A DNA stretch of 64,000 bases from assembly GCA_964358855.1 (NCBI GenBank), contig CAYHQQ010000008.1, positions 34,082-98,081 of the forward strand, read 5' to 3'. Shown one piece after another: positions 15,475 through 23,967 of this stretch. The notes beneath the pieces were generated by a model, which worked only from the letters and a program-made list of their open reading frames with translations, made no database searches and was not told the DNA's origin. Every line of letters starts with the position of its first letter. Position 1 is the first letter of the stretch. The translations under genes were made by a program, and so were the position numbers. The DNA comes from UBA2396 sp038042175. GTDB taxonomy: Bacteria > Planctomycetota > Phycisphaerae > Phycisphaerales > UBA1924.

Positions 15475-17211
15475 ATGTCTCTCTACCTCGTCTTTGATTC
15501 CCAAGGCAAGCCCGCACGTGAGTTTGTGCTCCAGCACGCGCACGCGTTCGGTCCCGATGATCTGCCGGTGCAGGCGACGATCACGGTCTCGGAGGGGTTC
15601 ATCACGCTGGACCGGGCCTCACCCGAGGCGACTGGCCTGTGCGTGCAGATCGAGGTGCCGCCGGTCGATCAGGAGCTTTTGGCCCAGGGGAATCTGGCTT
15701 TTGCCTCGTCCAAGACCGAGGGTGCGATGGGGTTGCTGACGCTCCAGACGGCCCTCCTGCCGCCTCGCGGGGAGCCTTACGTGCTCGCGCTGGAGCTGGC
15801 CCGGCGTCAGATCATGCTCTTTCTGAACAAGCTCGAGGACTGGGGGCTTTTTGATGAGCCCACCGCCGAGCCGGTGCTGCGGGAGTTTGAGCTGGCGCGT
15901 CAGTGCTTCACGGCCGCCCTGGTCGCCTCGCGCAAGACGGCCCCGGCGCACGCCCCCGACCCTCGGGGCGAGGCGCACACGATGGCGATGAAGGCGCTGG
16001 CGCTGACGATCGACGCGGGCGAGCGGCTGGCGGTGCTCGACGCGATGCGACAGCTGCCCTCCAGGCTCAACGGCAAGATGTATCAGGAGGCGATCAGGCA
16101 CTATGTCCGGGCGACGGCGGAGACGCCGGCGGCCGGGGCGGCGATCGCGCTGAGCACGGCGACGGGGGTGTTTCTCTCGGGATCGCCGCAGATGGGGATC
16201 GCGGTGGAGCCCACGCAGTTTGCGGAGCCGCTGCACCGGGTGATCCCGCTGATCGCCGACTTTATCTCGATTCCGATGCGGTGGAGCGAGATGGAGCCGA
16301 CGGAGGGGAAGTACTCGTTTGTGGGGACGGATCGGTGGATCGAGTGGGCGGTGCGCGGGGCCAAGCTGCCGGTGGTGGCGGGGCCCTTGCTGGATTTCCG
16401 GGCCGGGTGCGTGCCCGAGTGGCTCTCGATCTGGGAGAACGACTACGAGACGCTGCGGGAGCTGGTGGTCGAGCACGTGCAGCAGGTGGTGACGCGGTAT
16501 CGCCGGACGGTCTCGCGGTGGACGGTCGCCGGCGGGTTGCACGTCAACAGCAACATCAAGCTTTCGGTCGATCAGGTGATCGACATCACGCGCGTGGCGG
16601 TTTCGGTGGTGCGCAAGCTGCACCCGCAGGCCCGGGTGCAGCTGGGGATCGACGAGCCCTGGGGCGAGTACCACGCCGCCCGCAAGCGTTCGCTCCCGCC
16701 GCTGCTGTACGCCGACGCGATGATCCAGGTGGGGCTGAACATCGACGCGTTGGGGATCCGCATCGCGATGGGGCAGCACGCGTCGGGCAGGTCGACGCGC
16801 GACCTGGCGTCGCTCTCGGCCCTGCTGGACCGCTATGCCCAGTTCAACCGGCCCATCAGCATCACGGCGGTGGGGGTTCCCAGCGGCATGACGCCCAACA
16901 CGACGCCCGAGGACGACCGCCACGAGGGGGGTACTTGGCGCGTGCCTTGGTCGGACGCGTGGCAGGCCGACTGGGCGTCGCAGGCCTTGACGATCATGCT
17001 GGCCAAGCCTTACGTTCAGAGCGTGTGCTGGCAGCAGCTGGCCGACCTGCCGCCCAACGCACCGGGGAGTCTGGCGGGCGAGATGCCGCTGGGCGGGCTG
17101 ATGACGGCGGGGGGCGTGCCCAAGGCGTCGATGCAGCGGATGATGGAGATTCACAAGGCGGTGCGGGAGGGGAAGGCCCCCGTGGGCATCGCGAATCTCG
17201 GGCAGTTTTGA
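15475..17211 (+). CDS. GH10-like barrel protein lacking catalytic glutamates
   Basis: 578 residues. After about 200 residues of N-terminal beta and helical sequence, a xylanase-like barrel starts: PMRWSEMEPTEGKYSF matches the GH10 beta-3 segment. The normal acid/base position (WDVVNE) reads RWTVAGGLHVN, and the nucleophile position (ITELD) reads ISITAVGVPSG, so both catalytic glutamates are replaced. There is no clear signal peptide. Such planctomycete proteins are commonly annotated as endo-xylanases, but the missing residues argue for a binding or structural role. The pseudoenzyme reading is inferred from motif comparison by eye. Confidence 0.7.
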   Translation: MSLYLVFDSQGKPAREFVLQHAHAFGPDDLPVQATITVSEGFITLDRASPEATGLCVQIEVPPVDQELLAQGNLAFASSKTEGAMGLLTLQTALLPPRGEPYVLALELARRQIMLFLNKLEDWGLFDEPTAEPVLREFELARQCFTAALVASRKTAPAHAPDPRGEAHTMAMKALALTIDAGERLAVLDAMRQLPSRLNGKMYQEAIRHYVRATAETPAAGAAIALSTATGVFLSGSPQMGIAVEPTQFAEPLHRVIPLIADFISIPMRWSEMEPTEGKYSFVGTDRWIEWAVRGAKLPVVAGPLLDFRAGCVPEWLSIWENDYETLRELVVEHVQQVVTRYRRTVSRWTVAGGLHVNSNIKLSVDQVIDITRVAVSVVRKLHPQARVQLGIDEPWGEYHAARKRSLPPLLYADAMIQVGLNIDALGIRIAMGQHASGRSTRDLASLSALLDRYAQFNRPISITAVGVPSGMTPNTTPEDDRHEGGTWRVPWSDAWQADWASQALTIMLAKPYVQSVCWQQLADLPPNAPGSLAGEMPLGGLMTAGGVPKASMQRMMEIHKAVREGKAPVGIANLGQF

Positions 17212-17262
17212 TCGCGGACGATGGGGCGTGAAATGTCGCGGGTGTTACGATATGCTTACGAC

Positions 17263-17823
17263 ATGACATCGGGACAGCAACCGCAAACTTACGATTGGAC
17301 CAGGGGCCCGGCACGATGGGCGGCGGTGGGCGTGCTGGGGGGCGCGTCGCTTGTTGCATCGGTGTGGGCGTACGTTTCGAGCCGCGGTTCTGCGCCGGCC
17401 ATGGCACCCGTAACACCCGTGGCGCCCGTCGTTCCGGCTGTTCAGACGCCTCCCGCGGCGGGCCCGACGTTTGTGTTCAATCTGCCGGCGTCACCCTCGC
17501 CCAAAGCGGCGGGCGATGCGCCCGCGCCCCCACCCCTGACCGCGACCGAGACGACCCCGCCCGAGCTTGCGACATCGGTCGATAAGCCAGACGACGCCAA
17601 GGAGCAACAGTCGGCGCCGCCCGCGGGGCGCAAGATCAATATCAATACCGCGACGATTGAGGAGCTGGATCTCCTGCCGGGCATCGGGCGTTCGACGGCA
17701 CAGAAGATCATCGACTACCGCATCAAGCACGGCAAGTTCAGGACGATCTCGGAGCTTGACAAGGTCTCGGGCATCGGGCCGGCGAGGCTTGAGCAACTCA
17801 GGCCGCTGGTGACGGTTGATTGA
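17263..17823 (+). CDS. ComEA-like helix-hairpin-helix membrane-anchored protein
   Basis: About 186 residues from ATG 17263 (ATG 17221 would add 14). A transmembrane segment (WAAVGVLGGASLVASVWAYV) is followed by a Pro/Ala linker and a C-terminal tandem helix-hairpin-helix: KININTATIEELDLLPGIG, then ISELDKVSGIGPARLEQL. This is the DNA-binding module of ComEA, which binds incoming DNA in competence. Here it could serve DNA uptake or another envelope DNA function. Its 3' end overlaps the tail of the minus-strand YihY gene by 26 bases. Confidence 0.8.
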   Translation: MTSGQQPQTYDWTRGPARWAAVGVLGGASLVASVWAYVSSRGSAPAMAPVTPVAPVVPAVQTPPAAGPTFVFNLPASPSPKAAGDAPAPPPLTATETTPPELATSVDKPDDAKEQQSAPPAGRKININTATIEELDLLPGIGRSTAQKIIDYRIKHGKFRTISELDKVSGIGPARLEQLRPLVTVD

Positions 17824-19381
17824 GGACCGGTTCCCCCGGCAGGGGCGATTGCGGGGGCGAGGGCCTTGGCGACATGAAGTCGGCGAGGGCCTTGCCATGG
17901 ATCCAGTGCGTGCGAAGGTCGCGGAACTGTCGTACCAGCGCGGAGTGTTTGCACGCAGCGGCACCCGAGTTCGCGTCGCCCGCGGCAAGGATGGCCTCTG
18001 CGGTGATGGATTCGGGGGGTCTGGAGAGAGAGAACTCGCGCTCGAGCCCGCCGCCGCCCTCTTGTCGCTCGATGCGATGGAGCAGTCCGGCCGAGGCGAG
18101 CTGCTGGAGCACCTCGAGCATGACGGGCTCGGTGAGGGCGAACTCGCGGGCGAGCTCGGCGGCGCTGGCGGGAACGCCGTCGCGGAACCGTTCGGCGATC
18201 ACGACCATCATCGGCAGGGCGAGCCCGGAGTCGACGATCGCGGGCTCGTCGCGAAGCTCGGGATTGAGGAGGCGTGCGAAGAATCCCGGGCCCCGCTCCT
18301 TGGCGTGGCGGAAGGCCTGCATCGAGTACGAGAGTTCGAGTCCGGTGAGCACGATGAGCCACGTGTAATAGATCCATAGCAGAAAGAGCGGGATGAGCGC
18401 GAGCCCGCCGTACAGCTTCGCGTAGCTGCTGGTGCCGCCGCTTCCCGCGAGCACCACAAAGTGTGCGAAGCCCCACTTGCCAAGCTCCCAAAGGACGGCG
18501 GAGAAGAGGGCGCCGCAGAACGCGGGCCAGGGACGCACGATCGTGTTGGGCACGGTGATGAAGAGCACGAGGAAGAGCACGGTGCTGATGCTGACGGTGG
18601 ACACGTACCCGATCGCAAAGACGAGCGTGTCGTGCATGCCCGAGAGCAGTTCGACTGACTGGGCCCCGGAGGTCACCGCCGATTGCACCTGCGACCCGAT
18701 CCAGAACGACGCGAAGAGCATGAGCGGACCGAGCGTGAGGGTCGTGAAATACTGCGTGAGGCGGTACTTCCAGGGGCGGCCGCCGGGCGCGTGATAGATG
18801 TGGTTGAACGCCGTTTCGACCTCGACCATCATCGAGAGGGCCGCGTAGAAGAGGGCGAGGAGCCCGACGAACCCGATGGCCTTGAACGGGACGTTGCGCA
18901 CGCCCACGACCAGCTTGGCGATCCAGTCGTCCAGGCGGGCCGGAGCCTCCGAATCCTCGCTCTTGCCGGCCTCGATCACGGGCAGGGGGAGTGCGCTCGG
19001 TTCTTCCGCGTAGAGAGGTGACGTGTCCAGCGCGGGCGGGCTGATGGCGATCTCCGAGAGCCCGCTGAACTTGAGCACCTGGGTGACCGCCTCGCGCACC
19101 TGATCCTCGCTTCGCGTCGCACCAAGGAGCACCAGCCCCAGCACCATGATGGGGATGAGGCTGAAGACGGTGCGGAAACTGAGGGCGGCCGCCATGCTGG
19201 TGATCTGCAGTCGCAGGGCGCTGTGGATGGCGATCGAGACGATGCCGATGGGCGAGGCGGGCATGTTGTGTGCCCGGGCGTCGGCGCGGGCGGAGCGCCA
19301 CAGGCCCAGGGCGGCCCGGCTCGTCTGCGAGAAGAAAGTCGCCTTGGGACCTGTGCCTTGATTCTTGGGTTGCTCGGACAT
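17798..19381 (-). CDS. YihY/BrkB-family membrane protein with C-terminal winged-helix-like region
   Basis: 527 residues. The BrkB domain has the characteristic LQITSMAAALSFRTVFSLIPI and later YGGLALIPLFLLWIYYTWLIVLTG segments, with six or so helices. After residue 380 a cytoplasmic tail holds a helix-turn-helix-like stretch (ASAAELAREFALTEPVMLEV, then LASAGLLHRIE). Earlier literature linked the family to RNase BN, but it is now viewed as a membrane protein of unclear role. Between the first helices is a large Glu/Pro-rich loop. Confidence 0.85.
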   Translation of the reverse strand: MSEQPKNQGTGPKATFFSQTSRAALGLWRSARADARAHNMPASPIGIVSIAIHSALRLQITSMAAALSFRTVFSLIPIMVLGLVLLGATRSEDQVREAVTQVLKFSGLSEIAISPPALDTSPLYAEEPSALPLPVIEAGKSEDSEAPARLDDWIAKLVVGVRNVPFKAIGFVGLLALFYAALSMMVEVETAFNHIYHAPGGRPWKYRLTQYFTTLTLGPLMLFASFWIGSQVQSAVTSGAQSVELLSGMHDTLVFAIGYVSTVSISTVLFLVLFITVPNTIVRPWPAFCGALFSAVLWELGKWGFAHFVVLAGSGGTSSYAKLYGGLALIPLFLLWIYYTWLIVLTGLELSYSMQAFRHAKERGPGFFARLLNPELRDEPAIVDSGLALPMMVVIAERFRDGVPASAAELAREFALTEPVMLEVLQQLASAGLLHRIERQEGGGGLEREFSLSRPPESITAEAILAAGDANSGAAACKHSALVRQFRDLRTHWIHGKALADFMSPRPSPPQSPLPGEPVLNQPSPAA

Positions 19382-19424
19382 GCGTGCCTTCCACTGCGAA
19401 CCGACTACTTGTCGCTCATCACGG

Positions 19425-20504
19425 CTACTTGTCGCTAATCACCCTGGGCTTGCGGCTCGAGACATCCATGCCGCCCATCATCGGCTGCTCGACCGGGCCG
19501 GTCGTCACGACCCGCTGCTCGGGGGCGGCCGCACGGCCGCCGGTGGCTTCGGAGCGTTTGAGCCCCTTGCGGATGGCGTTGAGTTCGATCTTGTTGAGCT
19601 CGCGCCAGCGGCCCATGGCCAGCTCGCGCAGCTTGAGCCCGCCGATGCCGATGCGGGTGAGGCGCTTGACGGGGTGACCCACGATCTGCAGGGCCGTGAG
19701 GATCTCGTCGTCGCGTCCGACGCGCACGGTGATCTCAAGCGTGGAGCGTTCGGCCGATGCCGCGGCCACGCGCACATCGAGGTGGACCTTGCGCGAGCGG
19801 GTTGTTCGTTCGTCGTCGCTCCCGCGCCCGCTGTTGCCGCCGGCGGCCAGGCCTGACCGCTTGGGCGTGCGCTTGGTGACGGCTTTGCGGTTGCCGGCCT
19901 TTGAGCCGTGCGGACGCGGGGAGGCGGAAGCCGAGGCTGCGGCGGCCGCCGCTTCTTCCTTGGCCTTCTGAGCATCCTCGTCGATCACGAAGATGCCCTT
20001 GGAGAGGGAGCGGATGGTCTCGCCCTTCATTTGGCCGCGGACGACGGCTTCGTAGATCCTGGTCGCGCCGAACTTGGGGTGCGTCAGGCGATTGACAAGC
20101 TCGCCGTCGTTGGTGAAGAGCATCAACCCCGTCGTGTCAAAGTCCAGCCCGCCCACCGCGACCAGACGCGGCTTGGCCGGGTGATCAATCAGATCGATCG
20201 CCCGCGGCCTGTCATCGTCGGCCCGCTCGCCGGGCTGACCCAGCGTCCGCGTGGGCTTGTTGAGCATGATGTACAGCAGGCGCTCGGGTGGCCGCAGGGG
20301 CCTGCCCTGCACTTCGATTTTGTCGCTCGCGGGGTCGACGAAGATCGGGAGCCGGTCGGCCTTGCGGCCGTTGACCCGCACGAGCCCCTGCTCGATGAGC
20401 GCCTCGCACTGGCGTCGGGCGGCGACGCCGGCGTCGGCCATGACCCGCTGGAGGCGTTCGCCGCGGGCGGGGTTGTTGAGGGGCATGTCCGATGGTTCTC
20501 GCAT
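19425..20504 (-). CDS. RsuA/RluB-type pseudouridine synthase with low-complexity insert
   Basis: About 359 residues from ATG 20504 (20486 also possible). An S4 domain (GERLQRVMADAGVAARRQCE) precedes the synthase core with GGLDFDTTGLMLFTNDGE, where the Asp is the catalytic residue; the usual Arg before LD is Gly. Between core strands is an Ala/Lys/Arg-rich insert of about 70 residues (residues about 190-260). The fold then resumes at LEITVRVGRDDEIL and ends in a basic tail. The enzyme should isomerise a uridine in rRNA; RluB-like 23S specificity is a guess. Confidence 0.85.
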   Translation of the reverse strand: MREPSDMPLNNPARGERLQRVMADAGVAARRQCEALIEQGLVRVNGRKADRLPIFVDPASDKIEVQGRPLRPPERLLYIMLNKPTRTLGQPGERADDDRPRAIDLIDHPAKPRLVAVGGLDFDTTGLMLFTNDGELVNRLTHPKFGATRIYEAVVRGQMKGETIRSLSKGIFVIDEDAQKAKEEAAAAAASASASPRPHGSKAGNRKAVTKRTPKRSGLAAGGNSGRGSDDERTTRSRKVHLDVRVAAASAERSTLEITVRVGRDDEILTALQIVGHPVKRLTRIGIGGLKLRELAMGRWRELNKIELNAIRKGLKRSEATGGRAAAPEQRVVTTGPVEQPMMGGMDVSSRKPRVISDK

Positions 20505-20688
20505 GTGAGAAGGGTATGCGAGAGCGGGAAGAAGTCCGGTGGGGCGGATTTCGTGAAAATACCCGCCCATTTGGCGAATTGGTGATCGGACCAGCGGTTT
20601 GGCTGGCAAGCTTTCAATCCTGTGATACCTTCGCTCTGTGTTCGCGTTCTCCGGCTGAGGGGAGGGCTTTCAAGAACGGGAGTCCACG

Positions 20689-22386
20689 ATGACGAACCAA
20701 GGCATTGGAACCGCGACGAAGCACGGTGGAGTGCCCGCCGCATCGCACTATCGGCGAAGGTGGCGTTCCGCTCCAAAGTGGCCCTTCCTTGGGTTAGTGT
20801 TGTCGATGACGATTGCGGGCTTGGCGTCGGGACAGATCATGTTTCCACCGGTGAACATTGGGCCTGCCCGGCAGTTGGGTATCGACGGCGAGGACTGGCG
20901 TGAGACCGCCATTGGGGGGAGCCAGACCAATGAAAGCGAATTCGTCGCCATTTGCTACAACGGTCACTTCGCGCTTTCAACTGACGGCGGTGTTCATCAG
21001 ACTCGGGGCAACACTTCCTGGAGTTCTGGTGATCCGTTTGTAGCGTGTGGCCCCGGAAGCGGCACCATCTGGATGGGTGGGTTTAGCCCCAGTGACTACC
21101 TTGTTCGCCTGACTTACAAGCTCCCGGACGACGCCACGCTCGGGCTCAACCCGATCTTTGTTCCGTCGATCATCAGCGACAAACCCTCGCTTTGCATCGG
21201 CCCGATTCCGGGCGACATGGGCGTTCATCGGGAACATGTGCTGTTCAACCGCCGCGAAACCGGCATGGGCTCGTGCGCAGTTCCAACCGGCGTCGGTTCA
21301 TTTTCCGACGCCTTTATCGAGCCTCCGATTCCGATCGATCCGCAGGCGCAGCCCGTGTTTGTTAGGTATCGAGTCAAACCCGATACGTCGAGCCACGAGT
21401 GCGACTATGAGGGGTGGGGGATCACGGGGGTTGTCCTGAGCGACGGCATCGTGGTTGCGGCCGCCCGAGACGCGAAGCGGTCCAGCGGCACGTTCGTCTA
21501 CAACCAGGGACGCCCCTATGTGGTGCGATCCGAGGACGGCGGCCACCACTGGCTGCCGGACGGTGGAACGCCTGTGAATCTGGAAGGATTTCCACCCATC
21601 CAGGCGAACAAGATCTGGGATGGCGGACCAGGCGATACGCCCTTTGGCATCGATGGGAGAGCTTCCGCGCCCTCAATCGCGCGCGATCCGAACACCGACT
21701 GGATTTACGTCGCGTTCGCGGCGAGATCAGAGCCGAATGCGGGTACGGTTGAAGGTAATTCTGACCTCTACATCTTCAGAAGCACGAACGGTGGGCAATC
21801 CTTTCCCAACGGTGACTACGTCCACCTCACCGACGCCATGTTGGGCATTCCGACCGGGCAGATATCGGTCAACGGCCCCGACCAAGTCATGCCCGCGATC
21901 ACGGTCGATTGCCAGGGCGGCGTGAACGTCGTCTACTACGACACAAGAAACGATCTTGCCGGAACGCCCTACACGAATGACATGGTTGATGTCTACTACA
22001 GCCGCATTACGAACTTCGGACTGGCGTCAATGGCCGTGACGACGACACGCTTCACGTCAACGTCGATGTTTGCAGGCGGATTCGGCGATTTCATGACCCT
22101 GGCCTCGGCAGGCCCCTCCGCAAGAGTTCTCTATTCGGCGTATGTCATCACCGTCCCTGAGGGCAATGGTTGGGCGAACGCGAAGAGGTGCTTTCTGCGA
22201 AAGATCACTATGAACCTCTGCCCTCTCTCCGACAGCGGCAATTTCACCGCGAGTGACGCGGGCGCGATTTTGGGCGCAATCGCCGAAGGTGGACCAGGCG
22301 GGGACATCCTCGAAGATGGCACCGTTGATTTTGACGACCTCGAACTATTGTTCTACTGGTGTGAATCCACGGGGGTGTCGCCATGA
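20689..22386 (+). CDS. Exported sialidase-like (BNR-type) protein with dockerin-like tail
   Basis: 565 residues with a late signal segment (PFLGLVLSMTIAGLASGQ, about residues 32-50). Asp-box-like turns recur: STDGGVHQT, SEDGGHHW and STNGGQSFPNGD, in a beta-propeller-like array. The C-terminus (CPLSDSGNFTASDAGAI, then ILEDGTVDFDDLELLFYW) resembles the paired calcium loops of planctomycete dockerin-type anchors. It overlaps the next gene by 4 bases (ATGA), so the two exported proteins are coupled. No catalytic assignment is made. Confidence 0.65.
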   Translation: MTNQGIGTATKHGGVPAASHYRRRWRSAPKWPFLGLVLSMTIAGLASGQIMFPPVNIGPARQLGIDGEDWRETAIGGSQTNESEFVAICYNGHFALSTDGGVHQTRGNTSWSSGDPFVACGPGSGTIWMGGFSPSDYLVRLTYKLPDDATLGLNPIFVPSIISDKPSLCIGPIPGDMGVHREHVLFNRRETGMGSCAVPTGVGSFSDAFIEPPIPIDPQAQPVFVRYRVKPDTSSHECDYEGWGITGVVLSDGIVVAAARDAKRSSGTFVYNQGRPYVVRSEDGGHHWLPDGGTPVNLEGFPPIQANKIWDGGPGDTPFGIDGRASAPSIARDPNTDWIYVAFAARSEPNAGTVEGNSDLYIFRSTNGGQSFPNGDYVHLTDAMLGIPTGQISVNGPDQVMPAITVDCQGGVNVVYYDTRNDLAGTPYTNDMVDVYYSRITNFGLASMAVTTTRFTSTSMFAGGFGDFMTLASAGPSARVLYSAYVITVPEGNGWANAKRCFLRKITMNLCPLSDSGNFTASDAGAILGAIAEGGPGGDILEDGTVDFDDLELLFYWCESTGVSP

Positions 22387-23555
22387 CGACAAATGAGCGA
22401 GCTTGTGGCCATGCGATGTTGCGCGGGACAGCGACGGCGTGCGCCGCGATTTTCGCTACACCAACTGGAGTTGCGCGTGCCGACTGGGTCGTGACCTATC
22501 TCCATAATGCCGCATCGTACCAGTCGCAGTCATTCGCCGCCTCGGGTAGCACGCAGGGTGGTTGGGCGGAAATTGGTGGGATCGACCGCCCTGTGCTGTG
22601 GAATTCAAGTGCTCAATCGATGCGAGTTCTCCTTCCGCAGTCCGGAGGATGGTTAGGGGGTGAAGTCCTCGGCATGAATGGCTCCAGACAGGTCGGCTGG
22701 CTCGGGAACCAGGACGGTCGGCTTCATGCGGCACTGTGGACGGGAACAGGAGATTCCTTCGTCGACTTGGACCCCATGACGGCTCAATACCGTGGTTCTC
22801 AAGCCAATGCCATTCGAGGCGGGCAGGCCGTCGGATACGCCCGCGACTTTATTGTGGGAGGGACCCACGCGGCCGTATGGGATGTAGATCATGGGACATT
22901 TCGGGACATCCATCCTGGTGCCGGATTCTCTCAGTCCGAGCTGTTCGCGACCGATGGTGAATATCAGGGCGGGTGGGCAAATCCCGGTGTTCGCGTCAAC
23001 CTTCATGCCGCAATGTGGCACGGGACGGCTGAGAGCTATATTGACCTGCAGCCAGTTGCCGCTCTCACGTCACGAGTTGAGGGCATGTCGCCGGGGGTTC
23101 AAGTTGGCTATGCGACGACTCCCGCCGGGGTGAGAATGGCCGCGCTCTGGCATGGCACGGCTGAATCGTTCCAAAGCCTCAACCCGATCGGAGCCTACTC
23201 CGCTCAGATTCACGCGACGACTGGAAGCATCCACGTCGGCTCGGTCTTCATGAACGACGGCCACGGCTGGGACCCTTGTGTCTGGATGAACGACAGCCCA
23301 TCCTCTTTCATCAACCTTCGCCAGTTCCTCGCGCCCGGGTGGGGAAACGCCGCCGCGTATGCCGTTTCGGTCGACGGCGACCGCCTTTACGTGAGTGGTT
23401 CTGGCGCGGGCCTCAACGGCACCGTCGAGGCTCTCCTGTGGGTGGGCACGGTACCGACACCGGGGACGCTCGTGGTCGGGCCGGTGGCTTTGATCGCTCT
23501 TGGTCGTCGCCGGCGTCGACCTCAAGATTGCTTTGCCGGCCCGGCCGTACCATGA
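22383..23555 (+). CDS. Exported HAF-like repeat protein with PEP-CTERM-like tail
   Basis: 390 residues. Four or more repeats of about 50 residues end in variants of AALWHGTAESFQSLNP: ALWTGTGDSFVDLDP, AVWDVDHGTFRDI, AMWHGTAESYIDLQP. These resemble HAF extracellular repeats. The tail VPTPGTLVVGPVALIALGRRRRR has the Pro-containing motif, hydrophobic helix and Arg cluster of planctomycete PEP-CTERM-like sorting signals. It is probably processed and fixed in the envelope. Translation is coupled to the upstream protein. Confidence 0.7.
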   Translation: MTTNERACGHAMLRGTATACAAIFATPTGVARADWVVTYLHNAASYQSQSFAASGSTQGGWAEIGGIDRPVLWNSSAQSMRVLLPQSGGWLGGEVLGMNGSRQVGWLGNQDGRLHAALWTGTGDSFVDLDPMTAQYRGSQANAIRGGQAVGYARDFIVGGTHAAVWDVDHGTFRDIHPGAGFSQSELFATDGEYQGGWANPGVRVNLHAAMWHGTAESYIDLQPVAALTSRVEGMSPGVQVGYATTPAGVRMAALWHGTAESFQSLNPIGAYSAQIHATTGSIHVGSVFMNDGHGWDPCVWMNDSPSSFINLRQFLAPGWGNAAAYAVSVDGDRLYVSGSGAGLNGTVEALLWVGTVPTPGTLVVGPVALIALGRRRRRPQDCFAGPAVP

Positions 23556-23607
23556 GGCGGCGTCGCGGCCTCGGTTTGTGACCCGCGCCAACCTACGGAG
23601 CTCCCTC

Positions 23608-23823
23608 ATGGCAGGCGTCAGCAACTCAGGCGGTCAACGCGGCAATCTCTCCAGCGGCAGCGGGCGCAAGGAGCGCTCGCCCACGATGTCCTCGCACAAG
23701 GGAAGCCGTGTCGAGGCCTCGCACCTGGTCGAGAAGGCTCGCGGCGAGCTTGCGAAGAAGGTGGCGACGGTCGCCAAGACGGCGAGCAAGAAGGCCGCCA
23801 AGAAAGCCAATAAGAAGAAGTGA
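23608..23823 (+). CDS. Small lysine/alanine-rich basic protein
   Basis: 71 residues. A polar, Gly/Ser-rich N-terminus is followed by a helix ending in a Lys/Ala-rich tail (KTASKKAAKKANKKK) like the tails of bacterial histone-H1-like proteins. CGGAG lies ten bases before the ATG. It could bind nucleic acid; that is inferred from charge only. Confidence 0.5.
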   Translation: MAGVSNSGGQRGNLSSGSGRKERSPTMSSHKGSRVEASHLVEKARGELAKKVATVAKTASKKAAKKANKKK

Positions 23824-23827
23824 CGGC

Positions 23828-23887
23828 GTGGCACCGGGCTTCTGCCCGGTGTTTGCCTTTCGACACCGCCCAGAAGGGCGGTGCCAC
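23828..23887. repeat. Double-hairpin inverted repeat
   Basis: The left arm begins GTGGCACCG and the right arm ends CGGTGCCAC; the 25-base arms pair. Each arm also folds alone (CCGGGC TTCT GCCCGG, and CCGCCC AGAA GGGCGG). Where the arms differ, GGG and CCC are swapped in a way that keeps each small hairpin intact. It lies directly after the Lys-rich gene, so it may end transcription, but its structure suggests a mobile repeat. Confidence 0.7.
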
Positions 23888-23967
23888 GACTCTGCCCACC
23901 TGGGTTCGGTGGTATGCTGCGCATGGCCTCTTGATGTCTTGCGGCCCGAGATCGCACCGGAGCCCCC

